The notes beneath the pieces were generated by a model. That model ran no database searches. It was not told the DNA's origin and saw only the letters and a program-made list of their open reading frames with translations. 64,000 nt of DNA, from NCBI GenBank assembly GCA_946807835.1, contig OX327699.1:7123001-7187000 (forward strand). The letters run 5' to 3'. Positions within the stretch are counted from its first letter, which is position 1; the number at the start of each line of letters is the position of its first letter. A program made the position numbers and the translations under genes. Positions 48,851 through 61,500 of this stretch are shown here, piece by piece. This DNA comes from Ailanthus altissimus. Its lineage: Eukaryota; Streptophyta; Magnoliopsida; Sapindales; Simaroubaceae.

Positions 48851-50407
48851 TTAAACTAGTATAATTGCTAAATTAATATAATTAGATAATCTATTAAAAA
48901 TATCTTTTCATTAAATTTTTTAAATCCCACATATCTTGCTATGTGGGATTTTTTAGAAAATACTTTTCTAAAAAGCAACACAATTTTAGGTCTAATGGTT
49001 ATATTTTTAAAAAGTGGACAAACTGGTTGTACGGTTTATTGAACTGGTTATGTAGTTATGCATTTTTCTAGACTTATTTTTTCATTTAGAAAGGTTTCAC
49101 CAAGTTTTCAAAACATATATATTTCCATGTCTTTACTTGAAAGCAATCAAGCTCTCAAGTTTTTAGAACCTATGCACACATCTTGGGATTCAAAATTGTA
49201 TATTTACTCATTAAAGAGTGTTTTCAGTATTTACCTTTTATACTTACTTTTGTGATAGAAACATGTAAATCACTCAATTATGGGTAATCTTGTATATTTT
49301 GAGTTAATCGGCACCCTTTAAGTCATATTATAAACTCATAATTTAAGACATCACTAGTTGAATCCATATTACTTTTGACGTAGACCATGAACGTAAGTCG
49401 TGTGAATGGTTGAACCATGTAAAAATCAATTTTATTTTCTCTTAACTCCCTTTTTACTTTATTGTAATTACTGTGTTTTAATTATTGATCTATTAATTGC
49501 AATAAATTTATATAAATTGTGAATTAATTTTTAACCACTCAATTCACCCCCTTTTAGGTTGCCTTAACTTCAATTCTAATTGTTATATCTATCAAACCAC
49601 ACTCCACAAATGAACCCATAAAGTGGCTTAAGCCTACTTTTCTTTAAATTTAGCTATATATTTCAACTTTTATTTATTAAGTTCCTTTTTTGGACCTTAA
49701 GTTAAGAAAATGTGTATCAATAATAGTAACAAAAGTGATTAAAAAAAAGAAAAATTATTATTTTGTGATGGGTTTAGACATCTCATTAGTTGGCACCCTA
49801 TAGAGCCCTTGCTACAAAATCCTAAATTTGTTTACATTACTAAAATCTAGGACTTCTTGTTAACCTCAACTAGTACGACTATAACAACATACTCTATAAG
49901 GTCCTTTCTTATCTTGAAATCTTATTGAAAGTTACCTCCTTACAATGATTGGTGTAAAGGGTGTATTAGTTGTTAGAGAGCTTAAATATTATATTATTAG
50001 TTAATGGAGAGTTCATAAGGATAAGAATTGAGATCAAAAGCTAGGAAAAGGAAAAGCAGTAATGTCACTAAAGAGCTTGTTAGAAAATGAACTCTTTCAT
50101 CTTATTCTCCCATGCTTATAATAAGGGAAAAAGTGAAAGTAGTTAGAAGCTTTTTTGGCCATCTTCTTCACTCCATGTGAGTCTAGTAGTCCTAAAGTCA
50201 ATAATAGATGATTAGCAACATTGAGGTAGTTTGAATTAAATATGACGGAAGCTGTGAAGTTAGTGTGGATGGGGTTGGTAGAAATAAAAGCAGTCATAGG
50301 AAAATATAGATGTGAACTTTCTTGGTAAGTTATGTAATTCTTTAGTGATTTTTTAAGAAGAAAAATTAGTTGAAATTTCAAGGTAGTTGAAGGAGACAGG
50401 AGATAAA
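48851..50407. other. Intervening DNA with a possible copia LTR end
   Basis: Mostly unassigned. CAATTCACCCCCTTTTAGG at 49540-49558 resembles the 3' end of SIRE-type copia LTRs, where a primer site normally follows, but none is recognisable. 49600-50407 precedes the L1 reading frame and may be its 5' untranslated region. Confidence 0.35.
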
Positions 50408-51430
50408 ATGAGTATAAGCTATTTGATTGGGAAAATTCTGTCAAAGAGAGCTGTGAATAAAGATGCTTTTAAAATAACTATGCAGCAAGTTTGGAGGCCA
50501 ATTAAAAAGATCTAAATTGAAATCTTAGGAATTAATAATTTTGTGTGCTACTTTGAAATTGAGGAATATAAAAGGAATGTAATGGCTTTAGAGCCATGGC
50601 ATTTTTGACAAGTCTTTAGTTATGTTTACAGAGGTAACTGGCTTAGGGGAAGTGAATAAATTACAGTTTTAGTACACCTCTTTTTGGGTGTAGCTCCACA
50701 ACATTCTAATCTCCTACATGCATAGAGTTACGATTTGTGTCCTTAGAAATAAAATAAGAAAGCTTGAAGAGGTAGAGTTGGATGATCATGGAAATTGCTT
50801 GGGGAAGTAAGAATTAGAGTTGAACTAGATAAAACCAAGCCTCTGAGGATATTTATTAAAGTAGTAATCCAAGGAACATAAGATGAAGCAGTCATGCCCA
50901 TACTTTACAAAAATATTACCTGTTTTTTTTATTGTTATTGTGGATGCATAAGGTACACTCATAGGGAATGCATTGAGTTACAAGGAATAAAAGAGAAGTA
51001 TGGTGCTAAGGATGACTGAATGAATGGCCAGGGGGAAGAAACAGAGGAACTGAAATTTGCATTCAGTTTATGGATGCATGCATAAAATATAGGGGAGAAG
51101 TGGGGATAAAAGTATGTAGGGGTGAGAAAGGGAGGAGTGCGAGTACAAGAAGAATTAATGGAAGCAAAAATAGGCTCAAAGTAAGAAAGTCCTTCTTTTG
51201 GGAAAATACTCACCCTAGGAAGTGAGGGGCTTTCTAATGGAGAAGATGAAGAATCGAGTTAAAAATCATGGATCAAAAACCTAGATCTAACGTCTGATGA
51301 AGGGAAAAAAGAAATTGAACTATTAAGACAATAGCAACTATTAACTAACTTACCTATTAAGGCTCAAGACTAGGTAATAGAGTTAGATAAGAAACTGAAC
51401 ATATCAGCAGTGGCAACTAATCAGTACAGC
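50408..51430 (+). pseudogene. L1 LINE ORF1 (DUF4283/zinc-knuckle type), decayed
   Basis: Starting at ATG 50408 the translation gives KRAVNKDAFKITMQQVWRPI, then ALEPWHF, TKPLRIFIKVVIQG, and a broken CCHC knuckle YCYCGCIRYTHRECIE (about 50928-50975), then KEKYGA. This matches plant L1 ORF1: an N-terminal DUF4283 domain followed by a zinc knuckle. The protein would bind LINE RNA. Several stops and frameshifts. ORF2 follows immediately, as in intact L1 elements. Confidence 0.7.
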
Positions 51431-51438
51431 TAAGAGCA

Positions 51439-52191
51439 ATGAAGATTCTCAGTTGGAATGTCTGAGGATTAGAAAGTCCTCGGGCATTCAGAAGCTTAAA
51501 AAAACTCTTTAAATTAATAAGCCTGAATGGATTTTTTTTTTTGTGAAACTAAGTTACTGGAAAAGTTAATGAGGACGGTAGCTATTAGATTAAAGCTAGA
51601 TAATTGTTTTGCAGTCAATAAAAAGGGATTAAGAGGTCATATTGCTTTGCTTTGGAGCAACAAAATTGAGATTAAAGTTCTATCTTACAGAAAATGTCCC
51701 ATAAATGTATTAGTCATAGATGATGCATCAAAGGTGTAGAGGATTGGTATGTATAACCTGCCCGAGTTAAGCCAAAAAGGTACAAATTGACTCTTCTCAA
51801 GAGATTAGCTTCTTTTCCAGACTTCCTTAGATTTTTAGTGGGGATTTTAATGAAATTATAGACCTTGGGGAAGAATATGGAGGATTGCCAAGAGAGTATG
51901 CAACCATTGAAAACTTTAGAAAAGCTATTAGATACAATAATTTACAGGACATAGGTTGGATTGTATGCCATTTCACCTAGTCAAATGAAGGGATAGGCAT
52001 AACTTGATAGAGAAAAGGCTTGACAAGTTCATGTATACTGAGGAATGGGGCAACCTCTATAGCAGATGCCAAGTATGCCACCTAATTGTTAAAGGATCAC
52101 ATCATTGTCCCCTTTTATTAGAAGCTATGAAAGTTCAAAAGTAGATGCAAAAACGAAGCAAGCTAGGGCTAAGTTTTCACTATGAAGATAT
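51439..52191 (+). pseudogene. L1 LINE ORF2, endonuclease part
   Basis: ATG 51439 opens MKILSWNV then, after a stop in place of the usual Arg, GLESPRAFRSLKKL. A T-run frameshift leads to FCETKLLEKLM and HIALLWSNKIEIKVLSYR. Later segments read ENFRKAIRYNNLQDIGWI, RLDKFMYTEEWGNLYSRCQV and GSHHCPLLLEA. This is the APE-type endonuclease of plant L1 elements. The WN and CET catalytic residues are still visible. Coding is cut at 52191 by a C1 LTR and resumes at 53937. Confidence 0.85.
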
Positions 52192-53936
52192 TGTTGGAGA
52201 TGGTGCTTACGTGCCATTCCATTTAACCGTGATCATTTTTATAATAATCGTTTATTTATAATTATATGGTAAGAAACTTATAACATTTACAGACATTGTA
52301 GATCTAAAGGAGTTTAAATCTGATCCAAAGAAGTTTGGGTTAGCGCTAAAAGTTAGCAATTCTAAAAATTAAAAGCTTGTCTGAAATGGGACAAAGACCC
52401 GAGAATATATTAGTAATGATATAGTTATAAAGAGTTGCAAATAGTTCTAAAAAATATCATTATATTGTATGTTCTCGAACAAATCGTTCCTGATTTATGG
52501 TTATCAACACAGGTCGATCAATATTCCTTCTGAATCAATGTATGTCTATATTTGGATTGTTCAAATAGTTAATCTTAGCAGACCATGGGCTTAGCAAAAG
52601 TTCGTATGGGTATACAGGTATTCCGTAAGGATTGGGAACTGAATAGACTCACGAGGACCTCCAATAGACATCCTATAAAGCCATCAATGGAGGGTCGTTT
52701 TGAGTTGAGTAGTATTTATTATCTTTTGCCTTGAGCGCTACAGTGGGCTTTTGAGTGATTTACCATGCTTTGGTTCCACACATGTCAGAGACCTTTCATG
52801 GTCTGACTGCTAGGTATCACTAGGTATAACCTGATACTCATAAAGTCTGATGTGTATAGATATAGGATCTATTAGCTTATATGGGTGAGTTGTATATTCT
52901 GATACTCCGAGAAATGTATTTCAGAAAGTCTTTTACCCAAAAGCATAAAACCCTAAAAAAAGAGTTTTTTGTAGGGTTAAACAATATCGCAATGGTGTTT
53001 ACGATATTGTTTTACAAAAATAAAAATATAGAGATAAGTTTACGGTTGAGCACATAGAGATTTGATGATGATGATCTGTGTCTCTGCTTTTCTAGGATAT
53101 AAGTAACGGAAGGATTATACGGATATGGTTGACCTTAACTTGTATAGTTCAACACTCTCTTCTGTAGTATCCATAACGTGTGTAGGGGGGCATTGTTCAT
53201 AGACTTGTGAAAGTGTTCTGTAAGACAAATAGAGGTGAACCTAAAGAGTCTCGTAATACGAAGTGTACTCATTGAGCACTAGTGTAGTAATACAGATAGA
53301 ACAGTTTAATTCCGGATGATTTTGGAAAGCAGGATACGTTTTAGGACCTCTCTGAAAAAATGAGAAACATACTTTATAAATGTTGCAAAGACATCCCTAT
53401 TGCATGTCAAATGACATCTTTACACATGGCCACTTGTTTGACAAATGGCACATTATGGGATGCATGAGTGAAGAGTGTCAACCATGCAAAGGGTGAGGTG
53501 GCTAAAGGTTTACAAATATTCCATTTAGCCCCCCACATTTGTTATCTATAAATAACAAGTTTTGAACTTATTTCATTATAGTCCTATTCCTAAATCAATA
53601 AACCATCCCATTTTGAGAGGATTTCGAAATTGGATCCTACTGAAAATTGATCAAACAATTCTGTCATTCTAGAGTTTCAATCCCACCACTTTGTTGAAGT
53701 CTAGAATTGTTCAAGAGTTGACTTCAATGTGAGCTTTATGTAAAGAAATGTCTAAATGCTTCAAGGGTATGATTTTCTGAACTTGTTAATGTAACAATAC
53801 TTCAATTTTAGTATGTTTGTTGCTTAGAAAATTAGTTTTCAATTCCACTGCGTAATTATGTATGATTGTCATACATTAGAAAAAAAAAAGGGCAATGAAC
53901 GTATTCACATGCATGCACTATGAATACACATTAACA
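52192..53936 (+). mobile_element. C1 solo LTR, copy d, inserted in L1 ORF2
   Basis: A 1745-bp LTR with ends TGTTGGAGATGGTGC and ACATTAACA. GATAT (52187-52191) and GATTT (53937-53941) flank it as a 5-bp target duplication with one mismatch. A TATA box (TATAAATA) lies at 53547-53554. L1 reads across it (FHYED, then W-THKECKEVV). It is the clearest complete C1 LTR in the window and sets the family ends. Confidence 0.88.
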
Positions 53937-54451
53937 GATTTTTGGGAAACTCATAAAGAATGTAAAGAGGTAGTTAGTAAAAACTATGGGAAAATAGAGA
54001 TCAAAAGAATAGATGATGTTATAAATTTTGGTGAAAGGCTAAGGAAAGTGAAAGATGGCTTGAAATAATGAAGTAGACAAATCCTTAAGGGGGAGACATA
54101 GAAAGATAAAACAATTTAAGAACAAGATAATTTTGTGTAACAGTGAGAATCAGCTGCATGGAACTATTAACTAGATTAGAGCCTTAGAATGGAAAATAGA
54201 TAAATTACTTTTACAAAAAGAGAATTATTAAAATCAATGATCCAAGGTAACTTAGCTCAAAGAAAGGGATATAAACACAGCCATTTCATGCCATGGCCAG
54301 TAACAAAAGGAATAAGAATGAGATTAAAGGCCAGTAGATGAAACACGAGTTATATAATGCCTTTACCAAAGAAGAAGTTGTTAAAGCAATCTGGCTAACA
54401 AACCCAAACAAGGCTCCTGGTGTAGATGGCATCTCTGCAAGGAAACCCCAC
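53937..54451 (+). pseudogene. L1 LINE ORF2, region up to the start of reverse transcriptase
   Basis: Continues the L1 frame after the solo LTR: THKECKEVVSKNYGKIEIKR, then a run similar to the linker ending in MPWP, and TKEEVVKAIWLTNPNKAPGV followed by DGIS, the N-terminal motif of L1 reverse transcriptase. The frame ends at about 54451, where C1 DNA begins. The rest of the reverse transcriptase is absent from the window. Confidence 0.85.
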
Positions 54452-54578
54452 ATGCATGTTTGTTGCTTAGTAAATTAGTTTCCAATTTCATTGCATAATT
54501 ATGTATAATTGTCCTGCATTAGGAAAAAAATGGTCAATGGACACAATCACATGCATGCACCATGAATATACGTTAACA
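54452..54578 (+). mobile_element. 3' end of the first 5' LTR of C1 element E2
   Basis: This 127-bp piece matches 53812-53936, the last part of LTR copy d, and ends CGTTAACA next to the primer site. The upstream part of this LTR is missing; its junction with L1 shows no clear duplication. Confidence 0.8.
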
Positions 54579-54706
54579 GTGGTATCAAAGCATAATTTTG
54601 TGTGTTTCTGGGTTGGTGTGGTGTGTTGAAAGTATTAAGGATGCCCAGAATGTGTTAAATCGTGTTTTGAAGTGTTGAAAAAGTAGGATTTTGGATTTTT
54701 TTTTTC
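54579..54706 (+). other. E2 primer site and short leader 1
   Basis: TGGTATCAAAGC at 54580-54591 is one mismatch from the methionine-tRNA complement. The following 115 bp align with the E1 leader 15301-15460 and then run into a second LTR-like block, the same order as in E1. Confidence 0.8.
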
Positions 54707-56124
54707 TGTTAGGATTTGTGCTCATGTGTCATCCCATTATTGTATGAATATTTTATACAGTACATTATTTGTTAAATTGCTAATCACTATTATCAAATGT
54801 TTCAATACTTGTGTCGCTACATACATTATATGATCTGAAGGAGTTCAAATTTAGTCTAAAGAAGATTAGATCAATGCCAAGAGTTAGCATCACTGAAAAC
54901 TATAAATGCTAAAGAGTTAGCATGTTATATTAATCGATGAAGTCTAAAAGTTAGAATCTTGTCTGTAATGGTACAAAGACCTGAGAATACATTAGTAATA
55001 ACATAGTTGTAAGATTTGCAATAGGTGCTATGAAATGTTATTATGTAAGTCTATTCTCAAATTATATGTTTGTGGTGTTAATTCACTGATGCAGGTCTAT
55101 CAGTTGAATCCTTTTACATAGACCAGTGTATACTATACCTAGATGGTCTACATGGTTGTTCTTAGTTAACTATGGACTTATTGGAAGTTCGTATAATATA
55201 CAAGTGTTCAGTAAAGACTAAATACTAAATGAACTCAACGAGGACCCCAATAGACATCCCATGAAGCCGTCAATAAAAGGTCCTCTCGAGTTGAGTAGTA
55301 TACGTAGTCCTTTGGTCTGAGTACCACGGTGGGCTTGTAAGTGATCCACCATACTTTGGTTCTACACATGTCACAGACCTTTCATGGTGTGACCACTGGG
55401 TGTTATCGGGTATAGTTCGATGCTTATAGAGTTTAATGTGTACAGATATGGAATTTGTCAGCTCACATTGAGGAGTTATATATATAGATGCTCAGAGACT
55501 GTATCTTAGAAAGTCTTATGACCATAAGCAATAAACCCAAGAAAAGAGTTTCTTATAAGGTTAAACAATATTATAAAAGTGTTTGCATATATTGTTTATC
55601 AAGATACGTGTCTAGAGATAAGTTCACGGATGAGGACATAGGGATTTGACAGTAGTGTTCTATATCCCTGCTCTTCCAAGATATGATTGGCGAAAGGATT
55701 ATACGTATGCACTATGACCTCAACTTGTATGGTCTACTGCAGTGATTTATAATATCCGTGACGTGTGCGTGGAGCATTGATCTCGGACTCACAGAATAAT
55801 TATATTTGACAAATTAAGAGTGGACCTAGAGAGTCTCGTAATATAAAGTGTACTCGTTGTGCACTAGGACAGCGTACCAGATTGAATAGTTCAATCAAGA
55901 AAATTTCAGCAGACTAGACATTTACGTCAGTCTCCCTCTGTTCATGCATGTGTCAAAACTTAAGAGTTAAGTACATCAATTAGTTAACAATTAGTTATTG
56001 ACCAATTGGATGCTGACACATGGCACATGTGAGCCAATTATTATTTGATTTGAAAATTACCAAAATGAGCTTATTTGTTGGACAAATAATATCATTATTC
56101 TATTCATTAAAAAATTTATTGAAT

Positions 56125-56126
56125 AA

Positions 56127-56157
<31 letters not shown>

Positions 56158-56158
56158 T
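56125..56158 (+). repeat. (ATA)n microsatellite
   Basis: About eleven ATA/TAA units inside LTR block e. Confidence 0.9.
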
Positions 56159-56900
56159 GATATTATTATTTAAATTGAAATCAAACAATTAATTTTTTAT
56201 TTAAATTGGCATGTGTTTCTCCTATGATGTGACATTTTTTTTAATATTAATTAATTAAATGGGTGATATTTGTTAATAGTATGTCTTAAGATGTTTCTTA
56301 ATAATGAGAAAGTGTTTTCTCATTTGACCTAGATTAAGGCCAAGTTCATTTAAATAATTTTTTATTTTGTTTTGTTTTCATTTGGTTTATTGTAAACAAT
56401 AATAAATAAAACACTAATGGCAAACATTGACCTGGATAATGGATGCCATTAGGTGAGAAAATGAAAGAAAATAATAAATAAATGAAAGAACAATATGTTG
56501 CTTAATTGATTAAGTAAAAATTAGGCCAAGGGATTAGAGGAAATTGTAGAGAGAATTTGAAATGCTAAGTGTTAGAAAATTCTTTCAAGTGTTGAAAGCA
56601 AAAACACATTCTCTCAATTTTCTCTCTTCTATTTTGGTCACCTATACTACAAGGTAGAAACAAGGATTCAAGAGTTGAATCCTTTGCTGAAAAAGTTGCT
56701 ATTCTAGCTTCCTTAAGCCCACTGTGTTAAGAAAATTGTGAACCGGTTGCTTCAAGGCAGGTACTTCGGTTCGACCGTATACCAAAGGCTTGACAAGGTA
56801 CTGTTTCTAAATCTTGAAAGTATTTTACATTTATGAGATAATATGTAAAAGTTCATTTGTGTTTATCATTGAGTAATTTATATTCCGCTCATCTGCTATG

Positions 56901-56925
56901 CATGTATGTATGTATGTATGTATGT
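56901..56925 (+). repeat. (ATGT)n microsatellite
   Basis: About six tetranucleotide units inside LTR block e. Related, unexpanded ATGTATG words occur at the same place in copy a (near 6015). Confidence 0.9.
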
Positions 56926-57006
56926 GATACGTATGCTATATTTGAATGATAGACACAAACCCATATGTATGCACCTTAGGTTTAAAATCACTTACACTTT
57001 TTAAAT

Positions 57007-57670
57007 GAACGCTGGAGTAATATGCTTGGAACGCTGAGGCGTTCATTTTTTAGATGAATGCTGCAGGTTGCTTAGTTTAACACTGGAGCGTTTAAAACAA
57101 CCAACACCAAGGTGTTATAATATATAACGTCAGGCGCTGGTGAGTTGATTGATGATGTGTTCAAGTGTTGAACGCAGGGGTGTTATAAGGTTGAACGCCG
57201 GGACGCAAAATACAAAAGTAAATTTGTTTTTTTATTTTTTGCTATATTTTTATTTTGCCAAGGTATTACATAGCATATTTTGAGGTGTTCAAAAAGTTGA
57301 ACACCAAGGCGTTGAAAAACTTATACTGCTGGGGCATTCTAAATGTACACCACAGTTTGTATTATATGCATGTGAGCTTTATTTAATGCAAATATAATTG
57401 TTATATTATTGTGTTATATAGACTGTTAATATTTGCTTACATTATTAATCACAATGAAAGCCCTACTAGTAGGGGTTAGTTGTGCTTACGTAAACAAATA
57501 TTCTAATATGAATCAGATCTGTATGAGATGCAGAAAATTTATTATTATAAATTAAAAAAAAAATAGTAAAGTTTTTTAATTTTTACTATATTTTTCTTTT
57601 GCCGAGGTATTACATAGCATATTTCGAGGTGTTCAAAGAGTTGAACACTAAGGCGTTCAAAATTTTATAC
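57007..57670 (+). repeat. Array of quasi-palindromes, E2
   Basis: Repeated versions of GAACGC-N4-GCGTTC, for example GAACGCTGAGGCGTTC (57029-57044, perfect arms), GAACACCAAGGCGTTG (57299) and GAACACTAAGGCGTTC (57643). It corresponds to 17646-17860 in E1 but is longer. Confidence 0.75.
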
Positions 57671-57890
57671 CGCCAGGGCATTCTGAACAGTACGCCACAT
57701 TTTGTATTATATGCAATGTGATCTTTTTAATGCAAATATAATTGTTATATTAACTGTTAATATTTGTTTATGTTGTTAACCACAATGAGAATCTTACTAG
57801 TGGGGTTAGTTGTGCTTATATGAACAAATATTCTGATTATGAATCAGATCCGTATGAGATGCGAAAAATTTATTATTATAAATTCAAAAA
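57237..57890 (+). repeat. Tandem duplication (about 345 bp) in the E2 leader
   Basis: 57237-57568 and 57582-57890 are direct copies; both begin with a CTATATTTTT-CTTTTGCC-GAGGTATTAC-type stretch and end with TTTATTATTATAAATT plus poly-A. Each contains the upstream reading frame start (ATG 57454 and 57785). E1 has a single copy. Confidence 0.85.
57454..57555 (+). other. Short upstream reading frame in the E2 leader
   Basis: 33 codons beginning MKALLVGVSCAYVN, homologous to the frame at 18086 in E1. The duplicate at 57785 (MRILLVG) loses one G in a GGGGG run and shifts frame. No domain recognised. It could be an upstream ORF of the retrotransposon transcript or chance. Confidence 0.3.
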
Positions 57891-57991
57891 AAAAATCCTC
57901 TCTTAATCAAATTGAATTGTATTACATTATGAGATAATGTTGTACATGGTCTGCCTTGTCAATACGATAATAATCTAGTCAACTCGGTCTT

Positions 57992-58290
57992 TTTACCAAT
58001 ATCGCTAAAGTGTGAGGAAATTGGTTAATGTGATTTGAAATATGCTTGTTAAACATGAGATGAGATAAATATAAGCAAAAGTGTTATCCTATATTGCTAA
58101 AGAGTGAGGATAATATTAGTAACTTATATTTGATTATTGATAAATTAATTTGGAACACATTTATCCAATATTGCTAAAGTATGAGGATAAAGTGTGTTTA
58201 TGATCAGAAGTAATAGTTGCATAAGATGTAATTGACAAGAGTTGTCTACCTTTTGGATTTTACAAAGGCCAATATTGTTAAAGCGTGAGA
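57992..58290 (+). repeat. Four iterated stem-loop-like leader motifs, E2
   Basis: Copies at 57992-58020, 58084-58113, 58161-58190 and 58267-58290, with core spacings of 92, 77 and 104 bp. Copies two and three are perfect hairpin candidates: TTATCC and GGATAA arms enclose 18-base loops with the ATTGCTAAAG core. They correspond one-to-one to the E1 copies. Confidence 0.68.
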
Positions 58291-58589
58291 TCTAAATAGA
58301 ATGCTGATTGGATCTACTTCTTACTGTAACATTTAAAATGTTTAAATTTTCTCTTTCCCGTTTAAGAGATTATGGGAAATATGTAAAGTAGTGGGATGAT
58401 GTCTTTAGATCGAAAACATATACTAGCTATATCCATGATCTAAAAACATTAATATTAACGATTAGAAATGAATCTTCTAAATATCTCTTGTCTTGTCTTA
58501 TAGAGATAAGATAAGAAGAATATGAACAATCCGTTAGAGATACACATTAGACACACATAAACTAAAGCGTACTAGAATAATAATTATAA

Positions 58590-61500
58590 CTAACTTAGAA
58601 TCTTAGAATTGTTCTAGATTCAGAATAATTTGAATATGTCATAAATCAATAAATGATAAGAGGTGTTTTTTAAAATACTTCTTTTGAAGATGTTTAAATT
58701 ATCAGAAAATGGATGAAGATGATTTGAGAGTTAATTGATCAATATATCCTGACCTCAATATCTACTGATATTCTATGGGAGCAAGTGCACAGGAATAGTG
58801 CAACTAGTAGTATGCTCCTTATTGAAAGAATTATTTTGATATATCTAAAATCCACAAGATGACAATAAGTGCAATGGAAATTATTTCCATTGCAATATTA
58901 TTGGATGTCGTAATCATTACTCTCCAAGTATCTCGAAATAGACAATATAGACCCCTTAGATGGATATTTATTAAAACATGGACATTTTATCAGTATTTTA
59001 TGCTAGAAAAGACTATGTATTAGATACCACCAATTCCCCTCATATCTACAATTATTGTATGATTTAAGAAATGCTAAAAGCTATCGTGAGGAGAAGTTCA
59101 TCTTCATGCAAAAAATAAAGATTTCTAGAACGATGAAGTTGTTCAGACTTTTAGTCACCTCTCTCATCTGGTAGAAGCTTATGATTATATACTAATTATT
59201 TTATGCCGAACATTATCAGATAAATAGTATCACTTCTTGTGTAAGACATTGAAGGTTATCATTAGTAGGTGTTGATTATTCTATGGTGCTTGCATGTGGG
59301 ATGTCTTCATCATACAAAAAATATACATATCTCATACATATATGTGCACAGCGGAAGATTAAAATTAATACAATGAACACGTGTAATACATATTTAACCC
59401 ATAAAACCTTTAGATTAATTTGCTTGAAGTACACTATGAAATGAAACTTTGATCAATTCTAGCAATCAACAAGGGTGGGTTTGATTGTTTAGAATGGCAG
59501 TATGTTAATCCAGCATTTAGTTTAACTCTTAAACTTGATTCAAAGTTAAACACTTTAACTTAGTTAAATTTGTTTTTCCTTTTATTCAACTCTTGAATAA
59601 AAACAAATTTAATTCATGTTTTAATGGCTAAATTAATTTGAGAAGTTGATGAATAGAATATGTTTTCAACTCTTGAAACATTTCAATTTTCGTTCTTCAT
59701 TTCTCTCTTAATCTTTTAGCCAACAAACAACAATTAAAATTTGTTTTAATCAAATTAAATTAATTTGTTTTATCTTTTGTTCAACTCTTGAACAATTAAA
59801 AATCTCTTTTAGTTATTACATTTAGTAACCATTTATATATTTGTTTTGTTGTTCTAACACCTAAAATACAAAATAAAGAATTCTAATTTCTCAAATTGAA
59901 ATGGCCACCAAAATTGCAAAATCTAAAATTTTAAAAATTATTAATTTTGAATTTCATTTCCCTTTATATACTAATGCATAAATTTCAAACTAATTTGAAT
60001 TTTATTTGCATTTAATTTAACTTAACCTAATCTTAGTTAGGTTAGTTTAACTTAACCCTTAAGTTAATAAATATTTAAATATTCTAACTATAGTTAACTA
60101 ACTTAACCATAGTTAGGTTAACCTTTACTTAACCATATGGTTAACCTTTAACCATAATTAAGTTAAATCATTTATTTAACAATTAAATAAAAAAATATTT
60201 ATTTTAATTATTTAACAATTAAATAATCATAAAGTAAAATTATATTTATATCCTTACTAAGTTACCAAGTTAACCTAAAATGAGTCCCACCATTTAACTA
60301 TATACTTTAATTAACTTAACCTTAGTAAATTGCTGAATTATACTGTATTGAACCATTCAGTACGGTAAACTGCTCAAGTGCTTAAAGAGTACATTTCATA
60401 TTAGGACTCTCTAGGTCTACACCCGATTTGTCAAATGAAACTATTCCATGAATCCATAATCAATGCCCCACACACACGTTACGAATATTACAAATCAGCG
60501 TGTTAGACCATATAAGTTGAGGTTATAACGTATACGTATAATCCTTCCATCATTTATGCCCTAAATGTGTGGGGATATAGATCAGCACCGTCAAATCCCC
60601 ATTTGCTCATCCATAATCTTATATTTAGATCCATATCTCCATAAACAATATACGCAAACACTTTTGCTATATTGTTTAACTCTATGAAAAACTCTTTTCC
60701 CGAGTTTATGCTTATGGCCACAAGACTTCATGAAATACAATCTCGGAGCATCGAATATACAACTTATCTACGTAAGCTGACAGATCCCGTATCTACGCAC
60801 ACCGGACTCCATGAGCATTAGACCATACCTAGCGACACATAACGGTCAGGCCATGAAAGGTCTCTGACATATATGGAACCAAAGCATGGTGGATCACTCA
60901 CAAGACCATCGTAGCGTTTAGGTCAAAGGACCACGAATACTACTCAACTCGAGAGGACCTTCTTTTGACGACTTTATAGGATATCTATTGGGGTCCTCGT
61001 GAGTCTGTTCAGTATCCAGTCATGACTGGATACCTACATGCCTATACAAGCTTTAAACTCATGGTCAGCTAGGAACAACCATCTGAACCAGTCAAATATA
61101 GACATACACTAATCTATATTATGTGAATTCACCGATAGACCCGCATTGGTGAACATAGATCAGGAACATTATCTTTTAGACACACTTACATAATGATATT
61201 TCTTAGCACCTATTTCAACTCTTTATAACTATATCATTACAAGTATACTCTTAAGTCTTTGTCCCATTATAGACAAGGTTCTAATTCTTTAGACCTCGCT
61301 GACTCTTATAAAACTGCTAACTCTTAACAGTGCTAACTCTTAGTATTTATAACTCTCAGCTTTACTAACTATTAGTTCTAATCTAAACTCCTTTAGATCA
61401 AATCTAAACTCTTTCATATCAAACAATGTCTGTAATGTCACAAGCATTATACTATATAAATTTAATATTAACAATTTTTATTTGAAATATTTATTGTTTA

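Larger units (their letters stand above)
54707..57006 (+). mobile_element. C1 LTR-like block, copy e, without primer site
   Basis: Starts TGTTAGGATTTGTGCTC and follows the C1 LTR for about 2.3 kb, aligning with copy a as far as a TACACTTTT stretch. No primer site follows; it passes straight into the quasi-palindrome array. It contains two microsatellites, listed separately. See copy c (15461-17650) for the equivalent in E1. Confidence 0.72.

Noticed and set aside
50097..50444. 115-codon minus-strand frame
   Set aside because: It lies opposite the 5' region and start of L1 ORF1, whose + strand translation matches a known family. It has no recognisable motif.
57992..58290. CRISPR-like array
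   Set aside because: The repeats are imperfect, spacing is unequal, spacers are homologous between elements, and the context is a plant retrotransposon.
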